A DNA stretch of 37,898 nt from an uncultured Candidatus Hydrogenedens sp. Lineage in GTDB: Bacteria > Myxococcota > UBA4151. The notes below the pieces were generated by a model, which was given only the letters and a program-made list of their open reading frames with translations, was not told the DNA's origin and did not search any database. A program made the position numbers and the translations under genes. Where the stretch lies: assembly GCA_902574205.1 (NCBI GenBank), contig CACGMS010000011.1, positions 1 to 37,898 of the forward strand, written 5' to 3'. Position 1 is the stretch's first letter; every line of letters begins with the position of its first letter. Shown here piece by piece: positions 18,678 to 27,955 of the stretch.

Positions 18678-19737
18678 TATCAACGTGCTCACCAAAGCGC
18701 GCATGAAGACCAAAAGGTGTAGCCCACCAACCTAAGCAAGGCTCGATACAGGCCAAAAAATTGCGTAGATATTTTGGGTCGTTGAGGAGATCTTCACCTG
18801 CGGCGGTAAGCGTTTGGCATGGGACTCCTGGGAGTTCTCCGTGAAGATTTTGGCTATCGATGACGGTTCCTTGATCAGAGCAATGGATAATGCATCCATG
18901 GAGGTTATCGAGTGACGCATCGGGCGGGAGAAAACGTCGTTGAGCGCTGCTGCTGACGCCGACGATGCCCTCAAGACCTGCCGCTCCAACCAAGGTTCCA
19001 GTGTCTTGACTTCCAGTCTTGCGCGCCCGAAACGCAATTCCTGCTCGGCGAGCCCAAGCGACAGCGTCGGCATGAAGCACCTTCGCGCCACCTCGCGCCA
19101 GGGCTTCTAGTGTACCAAATCCTATTTCATCGAGGAGTTTAGCATCGCTGACACAGCGCGGGTCAGCGCTGAAAACACCATCAACATCAGAATAGATTTC
19201 ACAGTGATCAGCACCCAGAGCAGCCGCTAAGGCAAGCGCCGTAGTATCGGATCCACCCCGTCCGAGTGTGGTAATTTCACGTTTGTAACTCATGCCTTGA
19301 AAACCAGCGACAATGACCACGCGACCCCGTTTGAGTTCGTCTTCCACACGGATCGGTCGAACATCAATAATGCGTGCATCAGTGTGGACGTCGTTGGTGA
19401 TGATTCCACATTGCGATCCTGTAAAACTTAGCGCTTCGATGCCGCGATCAGCGATCGCCATACTCAGTAAAGCCATGGTCACACGCTCGCCGGTCGACAA
19501 CAACATATCGAGTTCCCGACGTTTCGGGTGGTCCGAGATTTGTCCTGCGAGCTCAATCAATGCATTGGTCGATCCACCCATCGCAGAAACCACAACAACC
19601 AGTTTATTTCCTTGGCGGACACGCTCGACAACCGTATCGGCGACGCGTTGAATAGCGTGCGCGTCAGCCAACGATGATCCACCATATTTCTGGACAACGG
19701 TGGGGTGATTGGGGTCGAAGGTACTAGGGGCAGTCAT
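18634..19737 (-). CDS. lysC: Aspartate kinase, C-terminal regulatory region atypical
   Basis: [84 protein letters not shown]. Start ATG at 19737 (ORF open to 19803). Confidence 0.9.
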   Translation of the reverse strand: MTAPSTFDPNHPTVVQKYGGSSLADAHAIQRVADTVVERVRQGNKLVVVVSAMGGSTNALIELAGQISDHPKRRELDMLLSTGERVTMALLSMAIADRGIEALSFTGSQCGIITNDVHTDARIIDVRPIRVEDELKRGRVVIVAGFQGMSYKREITTLGRGGSDTTALALAAALGADHCEIYSDVDGVFSADPRCVSDAKLLDEIGFGTLEALARGGAKVLHADAVAWARRAGIAFRARKTGSQDTGTLVGAAGLEGIVGVSSSAQRRFLPPDASLDNLHGCIIHCSDQGTVIDSQNLHGELPGVPCQTLTAAGEDLLNDPKYLRNFLACIEPCLGWWATPFGLHARFGEHVDITELTRRAHATLVS

Positions 19738-20257
19738 GTTTAAATCCATCTTACGTACGATCGATAAGCCAAAAGGCGCCGCCCCGCTACCGTTAGCACT
19801 CATTGATTTAATTGCGGTTAACGCCGTCGTTCAAGCCGCGGCAATTGGTTATCTCTCGGCTCTGTTTCGGCGCGATTGGTTTGCACCGGTTCAGGGCATC
19901 GTGATGCGTTTGGTCTATCCCATCATCACGGATTTAGTGGTCTTGGCTGTTCTGGGTCTGTTGCTCAGCGTCTTAACGCGGGTCAAATCGGATGAGAAAG
20001 CCACGCGGATCGATCGCTTAATTGCAGCCGGAACGCCGCTTTGGTTAGGTTATGCGTTGGGTCTAATTTGGCTGCGTATTGCCTATGTTTTCGCCAGTTT
20101 ACCCTCGACCCGAGATGCCTTTTTCTTGCCGCTTTGGGTCTTTGATTACGTGCCTGTTTATCGTGGCGTGACTGAGTTGACACGATGGCACCCTGAGCAC
20201 TGGACAATCGCCCTGATCTTTGTGGCTCTTTGTGGGGGGGGGAGGGTGGCTTTATAG
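19736..20257 (+). CDS. Polytopic membrane protein; probable N-terminal part of a gene split at a G9 tract
   Basis: [36 protein letters not shown].. several TM segments; ends shortly after a G9 run (20234-20242) while the hydrophobic segment continues in the adjacent frame. Confidence 0.6.
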   Translation: MFKSILRTIDKPKGAAPLPLALIDLIAVNAVVQAAAIGYLSALFRRDWFAPVQGIVMRLVYPIITDLVVLAVLGLLLSVLTRVKSDEKATRIDRLIAAGTPLWLGYALGLIWLRIAYVFASLPSTRDAFFLPLWVFDYVPVYRGVTELTRWHPEHWTIALIFVALCGGGRVAL

Positions 20258-20831
20258 CCGCTCAAGCGAGGATCGAACACGACGGCTGCATCAGGCCTTT
20301 CGAGTGAGTCTAATCATCGCTTTGCTGTGCTCTGCACCGGTCGCCTGGCGAGCGCATTCGAGTTGGCGCCCTGCGGTTGCCGGAGACCTACTCGTTGATC
20401 GCTTAGTAAAGACCCCTGAAATCGATGCTTCGGATTGGCTCCCAAAGGGCCTGCGTGGCCGGACTACTTTGGTGGAGTTTTGGACGACTTGGTGCGGCGC
20501 CTGTAAGCGTTTATTGCCACAGCTCAATCAACTCAAAGAGTCGATCAAAGACCCTGAATTTGAGATGCTTCTGGTCAACGTTGAGGGGCGTGGTCAACCC
20601 ACCCCTCAATTGTTAGATAAAGTGAGAAAATACAAAGCTGAAAGAGCACCGAAGTTGAAGGTGCTTGTCGATCGAGGTGCGTGGTCTGATGCGGTCGGAA
20701 TTACCGTCTATCCAACCTTGGCTTTGATCGGTCCCGATGGTCGCTTGATTAAGCTTTGGTCAGGGACCCCCAATATGGACGCCGTGGAGCGCTTGATTAG
20801 GAGCTCGTTAGAGAGTGCATTGCGGCTTTGA
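20220..20831 (+). CDS. Thioredoxin/TlpA-like domain protein; probable C-terminal part of the same gene
   Basis: TTLVEFWTTWCGACKRLLPQLNQL (WCxxC), VTVYPTLALIGPDG-type cis-Pro loop (ITVYPTLALIGPDGRLIKLWSG). Nominal TTG start lies inside the upstream ORF. Confidence 0.8.
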   Translation: MWLFVGGGGWLYSRSSEDRTRRLHQAFRVSLIIALLCSAPVAWRAHSSWRPAVAGDLLVDRLVKTPEIDASDWLPKGLRGRTTLVEFWTTWCGACKRLLPQLNQLKESIKDPEFEMLLVNVEGRGQPTPQLLDKVRKYKAERAPKLKVLVDRGAWSDAVGITVYPTLALIGPDGRLIKLWSGTPNMDAVERLIRSSLESALRL

Positions 20832-20848
20832 CAGCATGTGAGGTGTCG

Positions 20849-20875
20849 GGCAGGGTTCTGCCTTGCGTAGCAAGG
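20849..20875 (+). promoter_or_regulatory. Two mutually exclusive hairpins before the pqqD-like gene
   Basis: GGCAG-ggtt-CTGCC (20849-20862) and CCTTGC-gta-GCAAGG (20861-20875) share CC at 20861-20862; the 3' arm of the second contains the likely Shine-Dalgarno (AAGGA) for the ATG at 20886. Confidence 0.4.
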
Positions 20876-20885
20876 ACCTATTGTG

Positions 20886-21173
20886 ATGAATTCTGACGAT
20901 ACCCACCAACGCGTGCCGGTGATCCCTGATGGGGTAGCTTGGCGAGCCTATGATGGTGAGGTGTTGGTGGTGACCGGTGAAACCGCACAACTACGTACTT
21001 TGAGCGAGGTTGGAAGTTTCGCCTTTGAACGCTTCGATGGTCAGGCTACACTACAGTCAATCGCTCAGGCGATTAGTGACGAATTTGATGTGACAGAAGA
21101 AACCGCTTCAACTGATTTGACCGCGTTTGCAGAGGATTTGCATCGGCGTGGATTGATCGCTTGGGCGGATTGA
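20886..21173 (+). CDS. PqqD-like RiPP recognition element (RRE) protein
   Basis: Small PqqD-like winged helix: IPDGVAWRAYDGEVLVVTGETAQLRTLSEVGSFAFERFDGQATLQSIAQAISDEFDVTEETASTDLTAFAEDLHRRGLIAW. Confidence 0.85.
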   Translation: MNSDDTHQRVPVIPDGVAWRAYDGEVLVVTGETAQLRTLSEVGSFAFERFDGQATLQSIAQAISDEFDVTEETASTDLTAFAEDLHRRGLIAWAD

Positions 21174-21184
21174 AGGAGAAACGC

Positions 21185-24100
21185 ATGCTTCGGCTTGCTC
21201 CCATTCGCGCTTTAGCAGGCGCCGCTTTACTTGGAACCCTTAGTCTTGGCGGTTGTGCCTGCGAGGAAACACCGACCAACATTGTGGGTTTAGCTTTTGT
21301 TTCGCCAAACCCGGGCTCGCGCATTCAGGTGACGGATGATCTCGATCCGAATACGCCGGGAGTCCAAGTGGCATTTAGGCTTCGAGCGGTCGGACTCAAC
21401 GCAACGGATACGGCAGCCACGGTCAGTCTAATCAATAAGAGCGACGTCGATGGAGTGGCTGCGGAAGCGGTTTTGGTCGGTAACGGTACCACGAAATCAG
21501 CGTCGTTTGATGCCATCACGTTGGTGAGTGGAACCAATGAGATTGAAGCGACGCTGACTCAAACCTTTGGCTCGAACAAGGTAACCACCGCCAACTTCTC
21601 TGTGGTTGCGCCGGGTGGTCCAGCTTGCCGCTTTACCCAAGCGCCGAACGGTCCGGCGCTGAACTCTGGTGCAACGTTGACCGACGACCTTGATGTCATC
21701 AACGCAGGGTTTCAAACCCATGTCGGGGTGGCGTGCGACGGTGAAGGTGTTGTTGATGGTTTGACCGTCGGTTTGAATGTAGCAGGCGCTGCTTCAGCCT
21801 TGTCCGGAACCCTACAAGCCGGTTCAGTCGTGTTTAACAATGTGAGCTTACCCGAAGGCGCAGCTCGACTGACGACGTATGTTGTGTTGGGTCAGGACCA
21901 AGCTGGAACGGCGAGTCTTGACCTCGTTGTTGATACCGGTCGTTGCGACGTCTCGGTTACTTCTCCCGCGAATGGCGTGCCGATTTTAGCGGCTGATGAT
22001 GCGGATCCGTCGACACCAGATGTTGCCGATGTAGACATCGTCATTGCATCCTCACGTTGTGGTTCAGGCTCGACAGTTACGATTCCCGTCGGTGCGGATT
22101 CGTTTTCAGGAGCGATCGGTGAAGATGGTACGGGTACCGTACGTATTGCGCTGACCCAAAGCAGCGACAACCAAGACCTGAAAAGCTTTACGGTTGTGGT
22201 TTCGGATCAGTCGGGTTCTCGTAATCAGGGCACATCCTTGCTTCAGGTTCATCTGGTGGACACCATCGCGCCATCGATCGAGGTGGTAGGCCTAGCTGCT
22301 GACAGTACAACGGTGCTTACGGCTGCCGACGATCAAGACGAGAACCCGCTCGATGAGTTGACCTATCGAGTGCAGGTACGACTGACTGACTATGCCGATG
22401 TTGCCCTTGTCTTTGCCCGGGTGGGTGATGACGAAGCCGGCGTGGTATCAGCCGCTCCGAATGAGCTTGGTATTGCAACAATGGATGTGCGTTTGCCGGC
22501 GGGTAATCAAACCGTGACGGTTTATGCATCGGATGCAGCAGGTAATCAAACGAGTGTTGCGCGTCAGGTCGAAGTGGACATCACAGTACCCGTGGTGACG
22601 TTGCTTCAGCCAGCGCAATCGGGTGCGGTGCTGGCGAACGCTGACGCCGACCCGCAAACCGAAGGTTTTCAACTTGACTGTTATGTCTCGATCGAGAATT
22701 TTTCGACCATCTCGACGCTTGATCCCCGAGTGTTTTGCGAACTGCAAACTTTGGATGATCAAGGTAACGCCACAGGGCCTTGGGTTGCGAGTGCTCTTGC
22801 TGAGCCCGAAGCGCGAGAGGGCGACATAGGTGTTGGTGGTGTACGCCTAACCTTGCCGGATGGGCAGTGGGGTATCCGTGCCGGTGCGGTGACTCGTGGG
22901 GGTACTGGCAATCGAGCGGCGCCTTCTGATCCGCTCAACCTCAATGTCGATGGTACGGTGCCAACGATTGCTTTTGCGAGCCCGACAAACGGGTCGGTCA
23001 TCAATGCAGGAAATGCCAATATTGAACTCGCGATTACCGATGCAGAGGTCGGTCAGCCGGTCTCGGTCTCGGTCGATGGTGCTCCGGCGCTTAATCCGGC
23101 ACCAACCGTTGATCAAAACGGTCGAGCTTTGATCGAGAATGTCGTGTGGGCGGACCGAGATGGGACGTACACGTTGACTGCCGATGTTTCCGATGCGGCA
23201 GGTAATCCGGCGACTCAAGCATCGATCAGTGTGACTGTGGACTCGACGCCTCCTGTCGTGACCTTGCTTGGTTTGGATGGGAGCGCCGAAGGCAGTGTGC
23301 GCGATATTGTTGCTGACGGGATCCTTAATGCCACACAGAATATCAATTTGGATTGGGGAGCTGATGTGAGCAACGGCTTCCAATATGGTTTCCGCGTGGT
23401 CGTACGCAATGAGCCAGTTGGGCAATTGGTTGCCTTGCGCTTGAATGGTGCGCTGATCAACGGCGTAACGGTAGATGATAATGGCGCTCAAGTAGCGAAC
23501 TTTAATAACAACAACAACGGATTCACACTGCTTGAGGGGGTCAACACGGTTTCGGCAACCGTGATCGATAATGCGGGCAACACAGCATCATCAACGGCGA
23601 CCTTAACGGTCACTACAGGTCAACCCTTTGTCCGGATTTTAGCCCCCGCAGACGGGTCTCGAACCAATGCAAATCAAGTGGCGGTAACGGCGTCCAGTAA
23701 TGCCGCTGACGGCGCAACGTGTTCGCTAGTAGCGAGCCTTCAAGGGCAACAAGATGTCTCCGCTAATGCGAATGCCGGAGGCGATGGAGCGATTGATTTT
23801 GGAACGCTCAACCTCGCTGCTGAAGGCTCTTGGTCGTTGGTGGCAACGTGTCCTTACCAGGGTCGCGACCCGGTGAACTCGGCGGCGTCAACAGTGATTG
23901 TCGATCAAACCGCGCCGGTGCTCACATTCACAGGAGTTCCGCAGGTCAATGGCGAGAATGTGTACACGCTGGCGGATGAGCCAGATTCGACGCTCAATAA
24001 CCAGTACAGAAAAGATATTGTCGTGTCGGCAGCAGCGAACGGTGTGTGCACGGTTGAGGGGGTTAATCCCACGGCTTTATTGACGATTACCGGCGGTAAT

Positions 24101-27100
24101 GTTGGTCAAAACGATGTGGTTCGGACTCGCTTTACTGCAGGGAATGATTGCAGCTTTACGTTTGAAAATTTGGCGCTTGCCGATGAAGTGAACGATCCGA
24201 ATAGCTCCGTGAACTTGGCGGTCTCAACCGTTGATTTGGCAGGCAATCAAGGGGTAGCCAGTATTGCCTTGGTTGTGGATCGCGTTGGGCCGACGGTGGT
24301 GATCGATCAACCCGTTACGAACGCAATCTTATCCGCTGATGACGATGCAAACCAAGCAAGTCCGAATGTACAGTACGATGTGCAGGCGACCGCCCGTGGA
24401 GCGGTAGGTGTGGCACAGCTGCAGGTGGACGGACAAAATGTAGCACAACGAAATGTTACTGGTAACGGCAGCGTTGAGTTTGATAATGTGAGTTTTGCGG
24501 ATGGAACACACACCGTGCGCGTTTCAGGTGTGGATAACTACAACAACACAGGTTTTGCTGAGTCGACCAATGTACGCGTCGACGGCAGCGCGCCGACGCT
24601 GACTATTTTTACCCCTGGAAACAACCAACTCTTTGGAGCCAATGACGATTCGAATCCGCAGCTCGGTGGTTTTCAAACTAACGTGTCGATCACGATCCAA
24701 GGGGTCGAAAACGGAACACAAATTCAGGTCTTGGTTGATGGAGTACAAGAGGCTACCGGGGCGGTTGCTGGAAACTTTACTTCTATTCCCAATGTCCCGC
24801 TGACAGAGGGGACGCGCGAGATCACCGTTCGTGCTAGCGATGGGATTAACACGGCGACCGCAACTGTATCTGTGACGGTTGATCTTACGGCGCCGACAAC
24901 GACCGATTGCGTCTTTGCTGGGGACGATGGACCAAACGCCGGGATCTACACGTTTAATGTTGCCGAGGATGGTGACGGGCAAGCTGCTGGTTGGCAGGGG
25001 ACCTGCGCAACCACCGTAACTGGTGGTCAAGACGGTTCGGTCGTGCGTGTAGTGAGTAATAATCCCGCACCAAACACTGTGGTCGGTTCGGCGGTGTTGC
25101 AAAATGGTGCGGCAACCGCATCGATCAGCCTTCCCGACGGCAGTCATACCCTGACGATTCAGGCCACTGATGAAGCGGGCAATGTCAGCGCCGCGGGTAT
25201 TGGTCAGGTTGCTCGCGTCGATACCGTCGCTCCGGTTGTTTCCCTGACCTCGCCGGCTAACGGGGCATTCCTCTTGGCGAATCAGGACGGGGACAACGAA
25301 ACACCGGGTCTGCAATTCACGGTCGCCGCTTCGAGCGATGCTGAGGCAGGTACATCGATTGTGTTCAATGCAAACGATGCGCAACTCGGGACGAATGTGA
25401 TCGAAGGCGGAGCCGGTTCGGTTGTTGCAACCCTACCAGAGGGGTCGGTGTCGCTAACGGCTGTGTCGACGGATCAAGCGGGTAATTCGACAACGAGTGC
25501 TGCCGTTAGTGTGACGGTCGATTCACAGGCGCCGACAATTGCAATTACCAGCCCGGCGGCGAATACAGAACTTGGTGATAACGATGACGTCGATGAGGGT
25601 TTGATCGGTTTTCAAACGAATATTTCTGTCACGACGGGTCAAGTCGAAAACGGGCAACAAGTGAGTGTTCGAAGTACAGTTGGCGGTGAGCGCTGCAGCG
25701 AGGTAACGAGTGGCGCTCTTTTAACGATGCGCTGTACGTTACTTGAAGGTGCACCACAAACACTAACCGCTGTCGTATCCGATGCAAATGGAAACGAAAC
25801 CACAAGCGCTGGTGTCGTCATCAACCTTAACTTGCAGGCGCCAACCCTCATTTTTACAACACCGAATGTTAATCCAGCGAGACTAAATTCGGGTGATGAT
25901 GTCGATGGCGCCGAAGGGTTTCAATACACCTTTGTGCTGACTTCGGATGCAGATGGTCAAACGGTAGAGTTATCAGATGATGGTAACGCTATTGGTACTG
26001 GTGTGGTTGCCAACAACAGCGTGACCATTGGACCCGTGACCTTATCTGAGGGGACCCATCCGATCCGAGCCTCGGTGACTCAGAACAATAATACGGCGCA
26101 AACCGACCTGAGCGTTATTGTTGACGTCACAGCACCAACCATTGCTTTGAATTCACCAGCAGTAAGTCCAGCAACTTTTGCGGTTGCTAATGATCAACAA
26201 GCAGGTGCTCCGCTCAATACGAGTTTTGGGTTGCAGATCACTGGAGCCATTGGAGGGACACTGAGTGCTCAGTCAACGCAGACGGCAACGTTGGGTACTG
26301 TTGCCGTCAACGCAGACGGTGTGGTGACCATCACCGGTGCTACGCTTCAAACTGGGGTTACTCATGAGATCACCTTTACCGTTACTGATGAGGCGGGGAA
26401 TACTGCAAGCGTCGAATTGCAAGCTGTGGTTGATGTTGTTGCACCGAATGATTTAGCGATCACCGCAACGCCTCAAAACAATCGCTCGGGGACTGTGCGC
26501 TTGAATTGGTCTGAGTCAGGCGATGATGCCGATCAAGGCGTGGTCGCTGGTTATCAAGTCCGTTACAGCGAAAATGTAATTAATGAGGATAACTTTGGAG
26601 CCGCTACCCAAGTCCAAGAAGCGATTAACCCCGTAGCTCCAGGCAATGCGCTTCAAGTCGATGTTGCGGGTTTACCCTTTGATAATGCGAATGTGCGCAT
26701 TGCCGCTCGAGCGGTTGATGATGTGGGTAATGTCTCGGCGGTAGCAGGCGGGGCATTAGCTACTGTCGATTTATCCCTCAATTCGTCAATTAAAGCAGCG
26801 GCGGGCTCTGGCACTGACTTTGGTTATGATTCGTGTTCTGGTGATTTCAACAACGATAATCGTGCCGATTTGGTGCTTGGTGACTATAAGAATTCCAACA
26901 ATACGGGTGCGATTTGGATTTTGATGGGTAACGCGAACATGGAGAATGCTACGCTTACCCGCCGTCTCGGTAATGCTGCGGGTGATTATTACGGTTTTGC
27001 TTGTGCAGCGGCCGACTTCAACGAAGACGGTTTTGATGATCTAGCTGTGGGAGCGATTGGACCTGCCGGTTTCAATGGGCAGGTCTATATTTATCGAGGC

Positions 27101-27946
27101 TCAGCTAATGGTGTGTCTGAAACACCGGTGGCGACCATCACCGGCACCGGAAATACAGGCACCTTTGGTGCAGCGATTTCGGCAGGTGGTTCAGTGGTTG
27201 GTGATGGTACGGTTGATTTAGCCATTGGTGCCGGTTTCGCCTCGGGTCAGGCGGGTCAAATATGGGTCTTTGATGGTGACAACCTGACGGGGAACCTAAC
27301 CACTGCAGGTGTTCCTACTATTACGGGTCCGGCGGGGAGTCGATTAGGAACCAATGTGATCATCGGCAAAGATGTGACCGGCGATGGCCAAGCGGATTTG
27401 GTGACTGGTATGTGGCGCTACAACGGTATCGATGGTGGATTTTTGGTGATTGCAGGGCCGATCACAGATTCGGCGCTAACGTCAGCGCACCCGAGCGCGA
27501 CCTTGATTCCTGGTTCAACAGGTCGCCGAGTGGGGATCTATTTGGCTGTGGGCGACGTGGACGGAGACGGTGGTATGGATATTTTAGGTGCTACGGCGCG
27601 ATTTGGATATCAGGTTCATGTCTATCATGGCGGTCAAGCGCTCGATACAACTCTTGATCGTATCATCAGTCGACCGCCTGGCGTTGATACCAACTACTTT
27701 GGTGTTATCGACGAAATGAGCATCTGTGATATTGACGGTGACGGGGAGGATGAACTCTTTGTCGGAGGTCAAAATTACTCATGGTTGTTTGACCATGCCG
27801 CGTTAACGGCGACGCCCATGCGAGCCTATGATGACGGTGTAGGGTATATACACCCTGTATGCTACGGGGATGCAGATAATAACCAACAACGAGATTTTGC
27901 TATTATCGTGCGTAATGCAGACGGAAGCGTGATACTCAAACATTAG
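21185..27946 (+). CDS. Giant (~2250 aa) lipoprotein with tandem bacterial Ig-like domains and C-terminal FG-GAP/integrin-alpha-like propeller
   Basis: SD AAGGAG then ATG; lipobox LSLGGC (GCACEETP); repeated 'TVDxxAPxxxxxxPANGxxL..DDxDxxxxGFQ' and 'DxAGN' units; C-terminus with DFNNDNRADLVLGD, DFNEDGFDDLAVGA, DVTGDGQADLVTG, DIDGDGEDELFVGG. Confidence 0.9.
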   Translation: MLRLAPIRALAGAALLGTLSLGGCACEETPTNIVGLAFVSPNPGSRIQVTDDLDPNTPGVQVAFRLRAVGLNATDTAATVSLINKSDVDGVAAEAVLVGNGTTKSASFDAITLVSGTNEIEATLTQTFGSNKVTTANFSVVAPGGPACRFTQAPNGPALNSGATLTDDLDVINAGFQTHVGVACDGEGVVDGLTVGLNVAGAASALSGTLQAGSVVFNNVSLPEGAARLTTYVVLGQDQAGTASLDLVVDTGRCDVSVTSPANGVPILAADDADPSTPDVADVDIVIASSRCGSGSTVTIPVGADSFSGAIGEDGTGTVRIALTQSSDNQDLKSFTVVVSDQSGSRNQGTSLLQVHLVDTIAPSIEVVGLAADSTTVLTAADDQDENPLDELTYRVQVRLTDYADVALVFARVGDDEAGVVSAAPNELGIATMDVRLPAGNQTVTVYASDAAGNQTSVARQVEVDITVPVVTLLQPAQSGAVLANADADPQTEGFQLDCYVSIENFSTISTLDPRVFCELQTLDDQGNATGPWVASALAEPEAREGDIGVGGVRLTLPDGQWGIRAGAVTRGGTGNRAAPSDPLNLNVDGTVPTIAFASPTNGSVINAGNANIELAITDAEVGQPVSVSVDGAPALNPAPTVDQNGRALIENVVWADRDGTYTLTADVSDAAGNPATQASISVTVDSTPPVVTLLGLDGSAEGSVRDIVADGILNATQNINLDWGADVSNGFQYGFRVVVRNEPVGQLVALRLNGALINGVTVDDNGAQVANFNNNNNGFTLLEGVNTVSATVIDNAGNTASSTATLTVTTGQPFVRILAPADGSRTNANQVAVTASSNAADGATCSLVASLQGQQDVSANANAGGDGAIDFGTLNLAAEGSWSLVATCPYQGRDPVNSAASTVIVDQTAPVLTFTGVPQVNGENVYTLADEPDSTLNNQYRKDIVVSAAANGVCTVEGVNPTALLTITGGNVGQNDVVRTRFTAGNDCSFTFENLALADEVNDPNSSVNLAVSTVDLAGNQGVASIALVVDRVGPTVVIDQPVTNAILSADDDANQASPNVQYDVQATARGAVGVAQLQVDGQNVAQRNVTGNGSVEFDNVSFADGTHTVRVSGVDNYNNTGFAESTNVRVDGSAPTLTIFTPGNNQLFGANDDSNPQLGGFQTNVSITIQGVENGTQIQVLVDGVQEATGAVAGNFTSIPNVPLTEGTREITVRASDGINTATATVSVTVDLTAPTTTDCVFAGDDGPNAGIYTFNVAEDGDGQAAGWQGTCATTVTGGQDGSVVRVVSNNPAPNTVVGSAVLQNGAATASISLPDGSHTLTIQATDEAGNVSAAGIGQVARVDTVAPVVSLTSPANGAFLLANQDGDNETPGLQFTVAASSDAEAGTSIVFNANDAQLGTNVIEGGAGSVVATLPEGSVSLTAVSTDQAGNSTTSAAVSVTVDSQAPTIAITSPAANTELGDNDDVDEGLIGFQTNISVTTGQVENGQQVSVRSTVGGERCSEVTSGALLTMRCTLLEGAPQTLTAVVSDANGNETTSAGVVINLNLQAPTLIFTTPNVNPARLNSGDDVDGAEGFQYTFVLTSDADGQTVELSDDGNAIGTGVVANNSVTIGPVTLSEGTHPIRASVTQNNNTAQTDLSVIVDVTAPTIALNSPAVSPATFAVANDQQAGAPLNTSFGLQITGAIGGTLSAQSTQTATLGTVAVNADGVVTITGATLQTGVTHEITFTVTDEAGNTASVELQAVVDVVAPNDLAITATPQNNRSGTVRLNWSESGDDADQGVVAGYQVRYSENVINEDNFGAATQVQEAINPVAPGNALQVDVAGLPFDNANVRIAARAVDDVGNVSAVAGGALATVDLSLNSSIKAAAGSGTDFGYDSCSGDFNNDNRADLVLGDYKNSNNTGAIWILMGNANMENATLTRRLGNAAGDYYGFACAAADFNEDGFDDLAVGAIGPAGFNGQVYIYRGSANGVSETPVATITGTGNTGTFGAAISAGGSVVGDGTVDLAIGAGFASGQAGQIWVFDGDNLTGNLTTAGVPTITGPAGSRLGTNVIIGKDVTGDGQADLVTGMWRYNGIDGGFLVIAGPITDSALTSAHPSATLIPGSTGRRVGIYLAVGDVDGDGGMDILGATARFGYQVHVYHGGQALDTTLDRIISRPPGVDTNYFGVIDEMSICDIDGDGEDELFVGGQNYSWLFDHAALTATPMRAYDDGVGYIHPVCYGDADNNQQRDFAIIVRNADGSVILKH

Positions 27947-27955
27947 GATAAATCA

